Assembly: GCF_000764305.2 (NCBI RefSeq)
Contig: NW_025934948.1
Span: 124,001-188,000, forward strand
Reading direction: 5' to 3'
Origin: Hyalella azteca
Taxonomy: Eukaryota > Arthropoda > Malacostraca > Amphipoda > Hyalellidae
Length of the DNA stretch: 64,000 bases
Shown one piece after another: positions 58,701 to 62,130 of this stretch (position 1 is its first letter; every line of letters starts with the position of its first letter). Both the position numbers and the translations under genes were made by a program. A model generated the notes under the pieces. That model saw only the letters and a list, made by a program, of their open reading frames with translations. It searched no databases and was not told the DNA's origin.

Positions 58701-60897
58701 GTTGATCTAATTCCATGTGTCATGTCTATAGGTATTCGATGATCTTAATTGGTCGTATCATCAGTCGGGACACTTCTGACTCAAGTCATCGTTGCTTCAG
58801 AAAGTGGCAGTCCTAACATGTGTATACTAAATGAGAAGAATTTAAAATTTCGAGAAAAGTAGGAACACAAAACTATGTGAATATCGTAGTTAAGTTTCAA
58901 ACCAAATTATTTTTCCTTGCTGATTGCTGTGTTTTAGATGATGGGGCTTCGTTATTTCATGTATGTTAAGCAAATCGTTGATCTATCCGCTGTAAAAGAA
59001 TTCGCAAATCGTTTAGCTTTATCAAGTTTAGAACTTGTAGCTGTAATTTTTTCCTGAAGTTACACTTTGACTGACAATGTAGGTATTATAATATTTTTCC
59101 CGATAAAATAAAAAATAAAAAATTGTGCAAGGAAATTTTTGCAATGCCTATGATCACTCATTCGACTTACAAAGCATGCAAAACAAATATTAACATTCTG
59201 GGTAACCTGGAAATTATGAGTCAAATTCACACAACATCGTAATATTGATATAAACATTCAAATTCTGATTAGCCTAAAGCCGCATTTTGCTGCTTTAGCC
59301 TAAAAGCCGACACATCGAAATTTTGATATCATGTTGCCAGAAGGAAATCAAGGAACCTCACGCCCTAGCTCGAGGTCCCAGCGTCGCTGCAACTCCAAAA
59401 CTTCGCTTGACAAACAAGACTCGCCCGACCTGCTGCCCAGAAAACCAAACAGAAATGTTCCTGAGGTCAGCTCTGATTCCTGGGTAAGCTTGTTATCTGG
59501 AAATCCTTCTAAATTACTCTGAAAATTTGTTATGCAAAAAAAAAAGAAGAATCTTGTGATGAATTTCGAACAACGAAAATCTGTGATAATAAAATTAGTA
59601 AATAAATGAATGAGATCTAATTGAATTGACTTTGCGGTCTTTTGTAATAACACACAAAAACCTTAAGCCAGCCTTCCTATTTTTCTAACTCCTTCAAGCA
59701 ACTTTAACTGCCAATGACAACATAAAAGTCCATTTCAAAAATAGCTGTGCAATTATTATAAACGAAAGTTTTAAGTGGTAAAATTTTCAGAAATCCTGCG
59801 GGCGACAAATGTTCAAAACGACCCAAGTACATAACATTTTCGGTCTAGGCAATGGATTTATTTTTCATAGTTTAAGCTGCTTTAGGTGAAATGTTTGTAG
59901 TTTTCTGAAACGTAAGACATGCATTCTATCTCTGTCTATGCAGCTGTCGGTGAATGCCTTACAGCTGCAGCGAGAGTCCCAAAGAAAAGGATCAGCCCAT
60001 CCTTTGGCAAGTCTTCCTCAAGCTCCCACTCATCCTTCCCAGCCCTACCAGCCTAAAGTTGCAAGCTTTCCAGTTTCTGTACCCCCGCCTTACCTTTCTC
60101 AATGTTTACAATTAAACTCAGCAACTCTGCAAAACATACGACCAAACTTAACTCCTACTCCTTCAAATTTAGGTCCTCACAACCAAGCAGGTTTATTCGT
60201 CAATGACAATAGTTATCCTAAGCCTTCGTCTGACAAAAATTTTCTTCATCCGAATCTTCCAGAAGATAATTTTACTCAGTCCAACTCTTCGGGTTACGCT
60301 AATGTGTCACCTAACTTAACTGGGCTCAAGCCAACCGTATTATGTAACGGCGGAGTTCTTAGTCAGTACAGTACGGTAGCTTGTGATCCCTCAGCTCAAC
60401 TTGTATTAAATAGAGGCTCACAAATTGTGCCTGTGCTCCTGCATGATAGAAACATAATATCTCCTGCACCTTCTTCATGTTCATCCCTGGAATCATCTTC
60501 CACCGCTCACCAATCTTCTTCACCAGCCACTTGCGGCCAACACCCCTTGTCGACCTTTCAGTACTCGTCACCCAGCCATGACAACAGACCCAAGGACTTG
60601 CATGGAAAGCAACATAGAAATCTCCAGGACTCGGCATCAAGGGATTATTCTCCATCGTCGGATTTAGGGAAGCACGACATCTGCAGCACCGCAAACGACC
60701 CTGGCCCACCTCCAAATGCTACATCATTCGAAAGCTTAGCAATAAATTTGGAAGATCTTCCTCCTCCTCAGTTCACATCCGACGGAGGCCAGTCTATGAA
60801 AGTAAATCAGGTTCTAGATCACAGAGAGGAGACGTCCAACACTAACGGAGAATTTTCCAACACAGCCACCATTCGCAGGGGCAATAAGACGAAATAG
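28639..60897 (+). CDS. side-like: Sidestep-family Ig/FN3 receptor (whole gene, 17 visible coding exons)
   Basis: Single-pass type I membrane protein of the immunoglobulin superfamily. Seen: Ig1 (28639-32374), Ig2 (33695-41222), Ig3 (44963-49709), Ig4 (50100-53064), Ig5 (54195-56339), FN3 (56703-58051), transmembrane helix (58345-58413) and a cytoplasmic tail to the TAG at 60895. Each Ig domain keeps its two core cysteines. All exon joins agree in phase and give about 1,576 residues after the missing or alternative N-terminus. Known of the family: Drosophila Side has five Ig domains, one FN3, one TM and an intracellular tail, and is recognised by Beat proteins during motor-axon guidance; arthropods carry many Side paralogues. 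Inferred: a neuronal or muscle adhesion or guidance receptor; the paralogue cannot be named. Odd: large inserts in Ig2 and Ig5, and duplicated splice sites. A nephrin- or hemicentin-like protein is less likely, given the Side-type Ig1 motifs and the domain count. Confidence 0.88.
28772..31755 (+). other. side-like: Intron within Ig1 (phase 2)
   Basis: Bounded by CAG|GTAATG and TTCCACAG|C. AT-rich; no clear element inside. Confidence 0.75.
31756..31930 (+). CDS. side-like: Exon: middle of Ig1 (VDMRGR segment)
   Basis: The acceptor TTCCACAG|C completes the AGC serine codon of the previous exon. The peptide starts VDMRGRGSGRSW and continues through GDRIRFRIGTD, the Side Ig1 signature that corresponds to the '(F/V)D(V/M)RGR...W' segment of insect Side proteins. 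The preferred end is GAG|GTCTGG at 31930 (phase 0), which pairs with the strong acceptor before 32242. An alternative end at 31847 (GCG|GTGTGG, phase 1) would pair with a weaker acceptor at 32247-32248 and remove about 30 residues. Both keep frame. The longer form gives Ig1 an enlarged polar loop. The existence and frame of the exon are solid; its 3' end is uncertain. Confidence 0.75.
31931..32241 (+). other. side-like: Intron within Ig1 (phase 0)
   Basis: Bounded by GAG|GTCTGG and TTCTCAG|CAT; the alternative ends are 31848 and 32248. Short and AT-rich; nothing else seen. Confidence 0.55.
32242..32374 (+). CDS. side-like: Exon: C-terminal half of Ig1
   Basis: The acceptor is TTCTCAG|CAT (phase 0); the donor is GTCG|GTCAGG (phase 1). 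The peptide reads SSGTLEIVGARESDEGEYRC then RVDLQASPTRNTRYRLHVV. 'D.GEYRCRVDF..SPTRN' is the diagnostic F-strand region of Side Ig1, with the second core cysteine. A minor acceptor at 32247-32248 would start the exon at 32249 in phase 1. The phase 1 end marks the Ig1/Ig2 border, as at the other interdomain introns of this gene. Confidence 0.85.
32375..33694 (+). other. side-like: Intron between Ig1 and Ig2 (phase 1)
   Basis: AT-rich; no mobile element recognised. Confidence 0.75.
33695..33808 (+). CDS. side-like: Exon: start of Ig2
   Basis: The acceptor is CTGGTCAG|AC and the donor GGAG|GTCAGG; phase 1 at both ends. The joined peptide runs HVV-DPPRQAAIFTTQDRTP and then RPLASLTCVVEGG, with the first Ig2 cysteine in LTCVVEGG. 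'V.PP' just after Ig1 and 'LTC.V.GG.P.P.ITWW' across the next intron are the usual Side Ig1-Ig2 linker and B/C strands. A later AG (33710) could also serve as acceptor in the same frame, but would shorten the linker. Confidence 0.82.
33981..34148. repeat. 84-bp tandem duplication in the intron after the first Ig2 exon
   Basis: Two almost identical copies starting TTATACGTAAACTATTGA at 33981 and 34065, each continuing AGCAACCTGAGGACGTTTGT and ending GTCGTACGTGGCGGCAA. The high identity suggests a recent event. Confidence 0.9.
37508..37673 (+). mobile_element. Palindromic MITE copy (family TTTTAGCGCATTTTCTC)
   Basis: Begins TTTTTAGCGCATTTTTTCAT, runs through GGCGCTATTGTGCTAG and a GTCC/GTCT microsatellite core, then GTTTTCGTCGACGAGAAAAT and CACTCAGTGAGTACTGAG. 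One of four copies in the window (also 18987-19137, 37837-37982, 61970-62130). The inverted arms AGCGCATTTTCTC / GAGAAAATGCGCT mark it as non-autonomous; no transposase is encoded. Confidence 0.85.
37837..37982 (+). mobile_element. Palindromic MITE copy, same family
   Basis: Second copy in the same intron, same orientation, 160 bp after the first. Contains CATTTTCTCATTTATGGAAA, a GTCCGTCC core, and CACTCACTGCAGTGAGTACT. The TCGTCGACGA part is lost. Confidence 0.85.
38134..38182 (+). repeat. tRNA-like sequence (weak)
   Basis: GCGAGATAGCTTAGCAGCTG + AAGCGCTAGTAATCATAGG has the A-box and anticodon-arm look of a tRNA 5' half. No B box follows. Possibly a truncated SINE. Confidence 0.25.
39852..39953. 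repeat. Short tandem duplication upstream of the ITWW exon
   Basis: GCCTGTCTTACG occurs at 39852 and 39892, and GCCTGTCGTGCG at 39914. Two copies carry the full tail ATGTATTG(C)(G/C)ACATTTGAATATTTA. It ends 35 bp before the acceptor. Confidence 0.75.
39988..40083 (+). CDS. side-like: Exon: Ig2 C-strand (ITWW), donor repeated five times
   Basis: The acceptor is TTGTTGTGCAG|GC. The peptide is GEPPPSITWWSGDTPVRTP and on to ALLLAAR, with the core tryptophan in ITWW. The reading frame continues open into a 30-bp minisatellite. The first phase-1 donor is AGAC|GTAAGA after 40083; identical donors follow after 40113, 40143, 40173 and 40203, each 30 bp later and in the same phase. Using a later donor adds blocks of ten residues (RKNALLLAAR). 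A GTCAGG at 40032 would give phase 0 and does not fit the next exon, which needs phase 1. Confidence 0.78.
40063..40212 (+). repeat. 30-bp minisatellite carrying five 5' splice sites
   Basis: Five near-perfect units of CTGCTCGCTGCCAGACGTAA + GAATGCGCTG. Each contains CCAGAC|GTAAGA, a good donor, at 40084, 40114, 40144, 40174 and 40204. The unit is 10 codons and the Ig2 frame stays open through all copies. Confidence 0.92.
40204..40814 (+). other. side-like: Intron within Ig2 (phase 1), measured from the last possible donor
   Basis: From the fifth tandem GTAAGA to the CCAG at 40814. Nothing else recognised. Confidence 0.7.
40815..41222 (+). CDS. side-like: Exon: Ig2 insert and C-terminal half of Ig2
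   Basis: The acceptor is TTTCTGTCATCCAG|GG and the donor TTTG|GTGAGT; phase 1 at both ends; 136 codons without a stop. The last third is ordinary Ig: FTSELSLQNLTQNLL..., then LTCRATNN (second core cysteine) and RATLQFVKF. The first about 85 residues are polar and basic, rich in S, R, E and H, and have no place in a normal Ig2; they contain two extra cysteines (PCSEDS and TKCVEN). Family Ig2 domains go from WW to LTC in roughly 40-45 residues, so this is an insertion in the C'-E region, probably a disordered loop. Confidence 0.8.
41223..44962 (+). other. side-like: Intron between Ig2 and Ig3 (phase 1)
   Basis: AT-rich; a tRNA-like piece at 42.57 kb and the first copy of the local duplication at 44.76 kb. 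A GTAAGT at 44810-44815 in that copy looks like an unused donor. Confidence 0.7.
42567..42640 (+). repeat. tRNA-like sequence (SINE head or pseudogene)
   Basis: GAGCGGTAGCTCAATTAGTT + GAGTGG resembles an A box and D arm. The B-box position (GGTCCCTCGGTAC) is degraded and no sound acceptor stem forms. A tRNA pseudogene or SINE head; weak. Confidence 0.3.
44762..45288. repeat. Local duplication flanking the Ig3 half-exon
   Basis: 44762-44853 and 45195-45288 are about 90% alike. Shared runs include GATTCGTGAAGCAATGCTTT and AAACTTAACACGGTCTTTT. The first copy lies upstream of exon 44963-45114, the second upstream of the candidate exon 45300-45424. Confidence 0.88.
44963..45114 (+). CDS. side-like: Exon: N-terminal half of Ig3 (copy A)
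   Basis: The acceptor is CATTCTCGCCAG|TT (phase 1); the donor is AAGCAG|GTCTGT (phase 0). The peptide is VPPLSVSFPLPTLPLIGGRK, then YELRCSAGRLRPPPVLLWTI, with the first core cysteine in LRCSAG and the tryptophan in LLW. 'PL.V.......AGR.Y.L.C...G.RPP..I.W' is a normal Side Ig3 start. A second possible half-exon of the same phase class lies 186 bp downstream. Confidence 0.85.
45300..45424 (+). CDS. Candidate alternative Ig3 half-exon (copy B)
   Basis: An open stretch flanked by TTTTTTTATACAG|AA and AAA|GTGAGT, phase 1 to phase 0: the same class as the copy A exon at 44963-45114. The peptide ends HLCCNHTLVMLSWYKSNLK, which has the cysteine-to-tryptophan spacing of an Ig B-C strand pair. Its upstream intron (45195-45288) is a clear duplicate of 44762-44853 upstream of copy A. 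Including both copies would shift the frame, so they could only be used alternatively. Sequence similarity to copy A in the coding part is low, so it may be a decayed copy or chance. Confidence 0.35.
45425..49567 (+). other. side-like: Intron within Ig3 (phase 0)
   Basis: Follows the candidate alternative half-exon and contains the dead Ty3/gypsy fragment. Otherwise AT-rich and featureless. Confidence 0.7.
48170..48690 (+). pseudogene. Ty3/gypsy reverse-transcriptase fragment
   Basis: Pieces in three frames. GYYQVPLRESNREITAFT (about 48172) is the palm region before the active site. RLPFGLKTAPSDFQGTLQN and the active-site motif YNDDIL follow (about 48256-48370). EVEFLGHVVSES and TVRDLQKFLGLTNFQRN lie near 48490-48640. 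At least two frameshifts and stops break it. No LTRs, gag or integrase are seen around it. It sits in the intron between the Ig3 half-exons as a dead insertion. Confidence 0.88.
49568..49709 (+). CDS. side-like: Exon: C-terminal half of Ig3
   Basis: The acceptor is TTTTTTCTTCTCAG|AAT (phase 0); the donor is ACTT|GTGAGT (phase 1). The peptide is NHSVDTSESELIFEANPGDH, then GAVLACRATAPTLPHLSITK, with the second core cysteine in LACRAT. The final T of the exon joins to the next exon's AC to make TAC (tyrosine), giving 'LAV-T-Y-VPS' as the Ig3-Ig4 linker. Confidence 0.88.
49923..50099 (+). repeat. 58-60 bp repeat carrying three 3' splice sites
   Basis: Three tandem units (49923-49982, 49983-50040, 50041-50099), each beginning AAT(G/A)AACAAAA and ending TGTTGCCAG. 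The last CAG is the real Ig4 acceptor; the other two are equivalent upstream acceptors. Each unit also carries a branch-like TAGAA...ACTAGCAAC region. Confidence 0.9.
50100..50242 (+). CDS. side-like: Exon: N-terminal half of Ig4, core Trp replaced by Leu
   Basis: The acceptor is TGTTGTTGCCAG|AC (phase 1); the donor is AAAAAT|GTGACT (phase 0). The peptide runs from YVPSATLQVLGARDGAVGGS to TATLECRAEANPPSYTV, then ALLKN, and joins to GRAVAR in the next exon. 'LECRAEANPPSY.V..LKNG' is a typical Ig C-strand, but the position normally held by tryptophan (V-x-W-L-K-N-G) is leucine (CTT). The acceptor is the last of three tandem copies (see the repeat at 49923-50099). The donor is weak at positions +4 to +6. 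Confidence 0.82.
51418..51558. repeat. 13-bp microsatellite-like array
   Basis: About eleven units of TAACAAACTACGG with point variants, in the intron between the Ig4 half-exons. Confidence 0.92.
52395..52475. repeat. Short imperfect repeat of TTTTCCAGT
   Basis: Repeated TCAGTTTTTCCAG and TTCCAGTATTA blocks in the Ig4 intron. No coding content. Confidence 0.6.
52911..53064 (+). CDS. side-like: Exon: C-terminal half of Ig4
   Basis: The acceptor is ACTTTTATAG|GGG (phase 0); the donor is GACT|GTAAGT (phase 1). The peptide contains NKILLMNLTDSDAGLYTC (second core cysteine in YTC) and then VASNSVGDGQSNAVPLHVD. This is a textbook Ig E-F-G region (L.L.N.T..DAG.YTC.ASNSVG). The split codon T|AC gives 'HVD-Y-VPHC', the standard start of the next Side domain. 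Confidence 0.92.
53065..54194 (+). other. side-like: Intron between Ig4 and Ig5 (phase 1)
   Basis: Ends with the 42-bp minisatellite. The region before it is AT-rich. Confidence 0.75.
53971..54194. repeat. 42-bp minisatellite abutting the Ig5 acceptor
   Basis: Five full units of TTAACATTGACGTTATTAAA + ATTATTAGAAATATGGCCCTTA (starts 53971, 54013, 54055, 54097, 54139). A partial sixth ends with the acceptor GAGCAG. Because 42 is a multiple of three, several frames on both strands stay open; these are not genes. Confidence 0.93.
54195..54340 (+). CDS. side-like: Exon: N-terminal half of Ig5
   Basis: Phase 1 to phase 0; the donor is GGGACT|GTGAGT. The acceptor AG (54193-54194) lies at the very edge of a 42-bp minisatellite, so the pyrimidine tract is poor. 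The peptide is VPHCRTSDVQEVMALPGETV, then ELACHVAASPSLALTYDWW. 'Y.P.C.......A..GE.V.(V/L)AC.V.A.P.....W' matches the Side Ig5 start, including the extra cysteine after the linker proline. Confidence 0.85.
54341..55216 (+). other. side-like: Intron within Ig5 (phase 0)
   Basis: AT-rich. The frame of the next exon extends about 49 codons into it from 55070 without an acceptor. Confidence 0.75.
55217..56339 (+). CDS. side-like: Exon: Ig5 with an insert of about 310 residues
   Basis: The acceptor is CCATATTTGCAG|ATT (phase 0); the donor is GTCG|GTGAGT (phase 1); 374 codons with no stop. The two ends are ordinary Ig: near the start HQDSGLFSTGWFTISNHSYS, at the end RVECWASNSVGASSQPCVFL, which is the Side Ig5 F-G region (C-W-A-x-N-x-x-G...PCV). 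Between them, about 55320-56240, lies a charged, polar stretch rich in K, E, Q, S and N with no recognised domain and several helix-like blocks. It ends with the dibasic cluster RVKR (56228-56239), which fits the furin consensus R-X-(K/R)-R. Known Side Ig5 domains bridge this interval in a few dozen residues. I read it as an exonised insertion in the D-E loop; it could be cleaved, leaving two chains held by the Ig5 disulphide. Confidence 0.85.
56703..56815 (+). CDS. side-like: Exon: N-terminal half of the FN3 domain
   Basis: The acceptor is GTTCCTCACTTCAG|TG (phase 1); the donor is ATCGAG|GTGACG (phase 0). The peptide is VPPSAVTHCTTSDVTAFSAL, then VSCTAGNSGGLQLKFIIEV. 'P..C......... (L/V).C..G..GG..Q.F..EV' is the membrane-proximal Side FN3 start. 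The region 5' of this exon (56340-56702) shows nothing else of note. Confidence 0.82.
56816..57840 (+). other. side-like: Intron within FN3 (phase 0)
   Basis: AT-rich; nothing recognised. Confidence 0.75.
57841..58051 (+). CDS. side-like: Exon: C-terminal half of FN3 and juxtamembrane stalk
   Basis: The acceptor is GTTGCCACTCAG|GTG (phase 0); the donor is AACC|GTAAGT (phase 1). The peptide includes FPLENLKPEMNYTVQIRAMH and DKGKSKASTLVLTTK: the FN3 E-F-G strands (L..L.P...Y.V.I.A....G.S). A short Pro-rich stalk follows. An alternative in-frame acceptor at 57809-57810 (ATCCAG|ACG) would add ten residues. Confidence 0.84.
58283..58675 (+). CDS. side-like: Exon: transmembrane helix and proximal cytoplasmic tail
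   Basis: The acceptor is TTTCGTCTTTCAG|TG and the donor CCGA|GTAAGT; phase 1 at both ends. A Ser/Pro-rich extracellular stalk leads into 23 hydrophobic residues (58345-58413, starting VSVAVALVVGGVVIAAILV), followed by the stop-transfer signal RCR. The cytoplasmic part is acidic and polar (LQNCEVIEDCSSDSF, then ESLLSARDGTEISTEYSP) with several candidate phosphorylation sites. The 139-codon frame on the opposite strand here is a shadow of this exon. Confidence 0.9.
58676..59340 (+). other. side-like: Intron in the cytoplasmic-tail region (phase 1)
   Basis: From CCGA|GTAAGT to TTGCCAG|AA. Nothing else recognised. Confidence 0.75.
59341..59483 (+). CDS. side-like: Exon: cytoplasmic tail, basic Ser-rich segment
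   Basis: The acceptor is ATCATGTTGCCAG|AA (phase 1); the donor is TCCTGG|GTAAGC (phase 0). The peptide is rich in Ser, Arg and Pro (SRPSSRSQRRCNSKTSLDK, then DSPDLLPRKPNRNVPEV). No folded domain is seen. Frame continuity with the exons on both sides supports inclusion. Confidence 0.8.
59484..59943 (+). other. side-like: Last intron (phase 0)
   Basis: From TGG|GTAAGC to TATGCAG|CTG. Nothing else recognised. Confidence 0.75.
59944..60897 (+). CDS. side-like: Terminal exon: long Ser/Pro-rich cytoplasmic tail
   Basis: The acceptor is TCTCTGTCTATGCAG|CTG (phase 0). It encodes 317 residues and ends with TAG at 60895-60897. The sequence is low in hydrophobics and rich in Ser, Pro, Asn and Gln, with proline runs (LPQAPTHPSQPYQP, SVPPPYLS, EDLPPPQF) that could bind SH3 or WW domains. 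It contains NGGVLSQYSTVACDP and ends ATIRRGNKTK, with no PDZ-type C-terminus. No enzyme domain is visible. Long disordered tails are usual in the Side family, but tail sequences diverge, so no specific partner is proposed. Confidence 0.85.
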   Translation: MSVNALQLQRESQRKGSAHPLASLPQAPTHPSQPYQPKVASFPVSVPPPYLSQCLQLNSATLQNIRPNLTPTPSNLGPHNQAGLFVNDNSYPKPSSDKNFLHPNLPEDNFTQSNSSGYANVSPNLTGLKPTVLCNGGVLSQYSTVACDPSAQLVLNRGSQIVPVLLHDRNIISPAPSSCSSLESSSTAHQSSSPATCGQHPLSTFQYSSPSHDNRPKDLHGKQHRNLQDSASRDYSPSSDLGKHDICSTANDPGPPPNATSFESLAINLEDLPPPQFTSDGGQSMKVNQVLDHREETSNTNGEFSNTATIRRGNKTK

Positions 60898-60902
60898 CCT
60901 AC

Positions 60903-60908
60903 AATAAA
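60903..60908 (+). promoter_or_regulatory. Possible poly(A) signal (proximal)
   Basis: AATAAA six bases after the stop codon. It would give a very short 3' UTR. A second AATAAA at 61539-61544, beyond the nested MITEs, is an equally possible signal. No clear downstream GT-rich element singles out either. Confidence 0.35.
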
Positions 60909-61022
60909 ATTACCTTGGTCACGATATCATCCAGAAACACTTTTATATTTTTCTATTCAATCGTATGTATAGTATCACAGTCATTAGAATTAATTTCTAT
61001 CATAATACTACCAATTGGATCC

Positions 61023-61498
61023 AAGGGAGTCACTAGGTTATAAGGACAAAGGGCTAGGCCTCTTGAGGTTAAAGATCATATTTATGTTAATAATGACTGG
61101 TTGAATGATTATTATATTCAGGCCTCAGATGATTAAATTTTTCGAAAGTAAAAAGAAAAAAGTAATTTTAATTGATACATTATTTAAGGGGGCTTAAGAA
61201 GATTTTAGAAGGGCTGAAGCCTCCTTAAAGCAGGGTTGCCAGATGGCTAAAAACGGCAAAGTTCACGGACGAAAAAGGCCAAAAAGGGCCTCTACCTCAT
61301 TATATTCCACTATATTTGTAGTGGCCTGTATAAAATTTTTATATTACTTTGAATCACTTTTTTAAAATTCAATAAGGATGTTCAGCCATTATTAATTTTA
61401 GCCGGCCAACTCAATTGCAAAAAAAACTAAATCGGGGAATTGTCTGGAAAAGGCCAGCCGGCAACCTTACCTTAAAGTAGGCCTAGTGACGCCACTGC
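61023..61498. mobile_element. MITE with a second MITE nested inside
   Basis: Inner ends ...TCACTAGG and CCTAGTGACGCCACTGC are inverted, and TTGGATCC flanks both sides (61015-61022, 61499-61506), an 8-bp target duplication. It is interrupted by the 239-bp element at 61231-61469; without it, about 230 bp remain. No coding content. It lies in the 3' UTR if the distal poly(A) signal is used. Confidence 0.75.
61231..61469. mobile_element. Nested hAT-like MITE, 239 bp
   Basis: Ends CAGGGTTGCCAGATGGC and GGCCAGCCGGCAACCTTA are imperfect inverted repeats. A perfect 8-bp duplication CCTTAAAG flanks it (61223-61230, 61470-61477). It is inserted in the older MITE. Confidence 0.85.
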
Positions 61499-61538
61499 TT
61501 GGATCCGTATATCAATTAACTATTGTTGACGTACCGTT

Positions 61539-61544
61539 AATAAA
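61539..61544 (+). promoter_or_regulatory. Possible poly(A) signal (distal)
   Basis: AATAAA 642 bases after the stop, followed by AGAGTATGTTGTC. If it is used, the 3' UTR contains the nested MITE pair at 61023-61498. Confidence 0.3.
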
Positions 61545-61969
61545 AGAGTATGTTGTCAACCCTTGGGTGTCACCTCTATGTATTTCTATAATGACAGAGT
61601 CTACAGTAAATATTTATGGAAATTTATATTTATTGATAATAACCTTATCCACTTTCTGATACAAATATTAAAGGAACATAGACTCAACCAGAGCTTTCCC
61701 TTCACCCTCGTCCGGTTTTCCGACATTTTTCAGTGATCAAGAAATTTCCCTAAAAATTGCTTGATACACTCACATTACAGCCATATAAACATTACACTTG
61801 TGTTTTGGTCGTGTAAAATTTTTTGTTTTAGCTTCATTCACAATTTATACGGCTATAAAGACCATTTCGATATATTATTTGGTTGGTTTCAGATCACTAT
61901 ATCCTTTTTTTTACTTAAAACCATCTGTCTGTTGGCAATCCCTTTAGCAGAATAGCTTTTGAGCACAAA

Positions 61970-62130
61970 TGAAAAAATATAACTCAGTATTCGCTGCAGT
62001 GAGTGACAGAGAGCTAGCGCATTTTCTCAAAATCGACGAAAACTTGAAGTCACGGACAGATAGACAGACGGACGGACATGACGAGCACAATAGCGCCTTT
62101 TTCCCATACATGAGAAAATGCGCTAAAAAT
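61970..62130 (-). mobile_element. Palindromic MITE copy, same family
   Basis: Opposite orientation: AACTCAGTATTCGCTGCAGT, GCGCATTTTCTCAAAATCGA, a GACAGACGGACGG core, then ATGAGAAAATGCGCTAAAAA. Downstream of the receptor gene. Confidence 0.85.
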
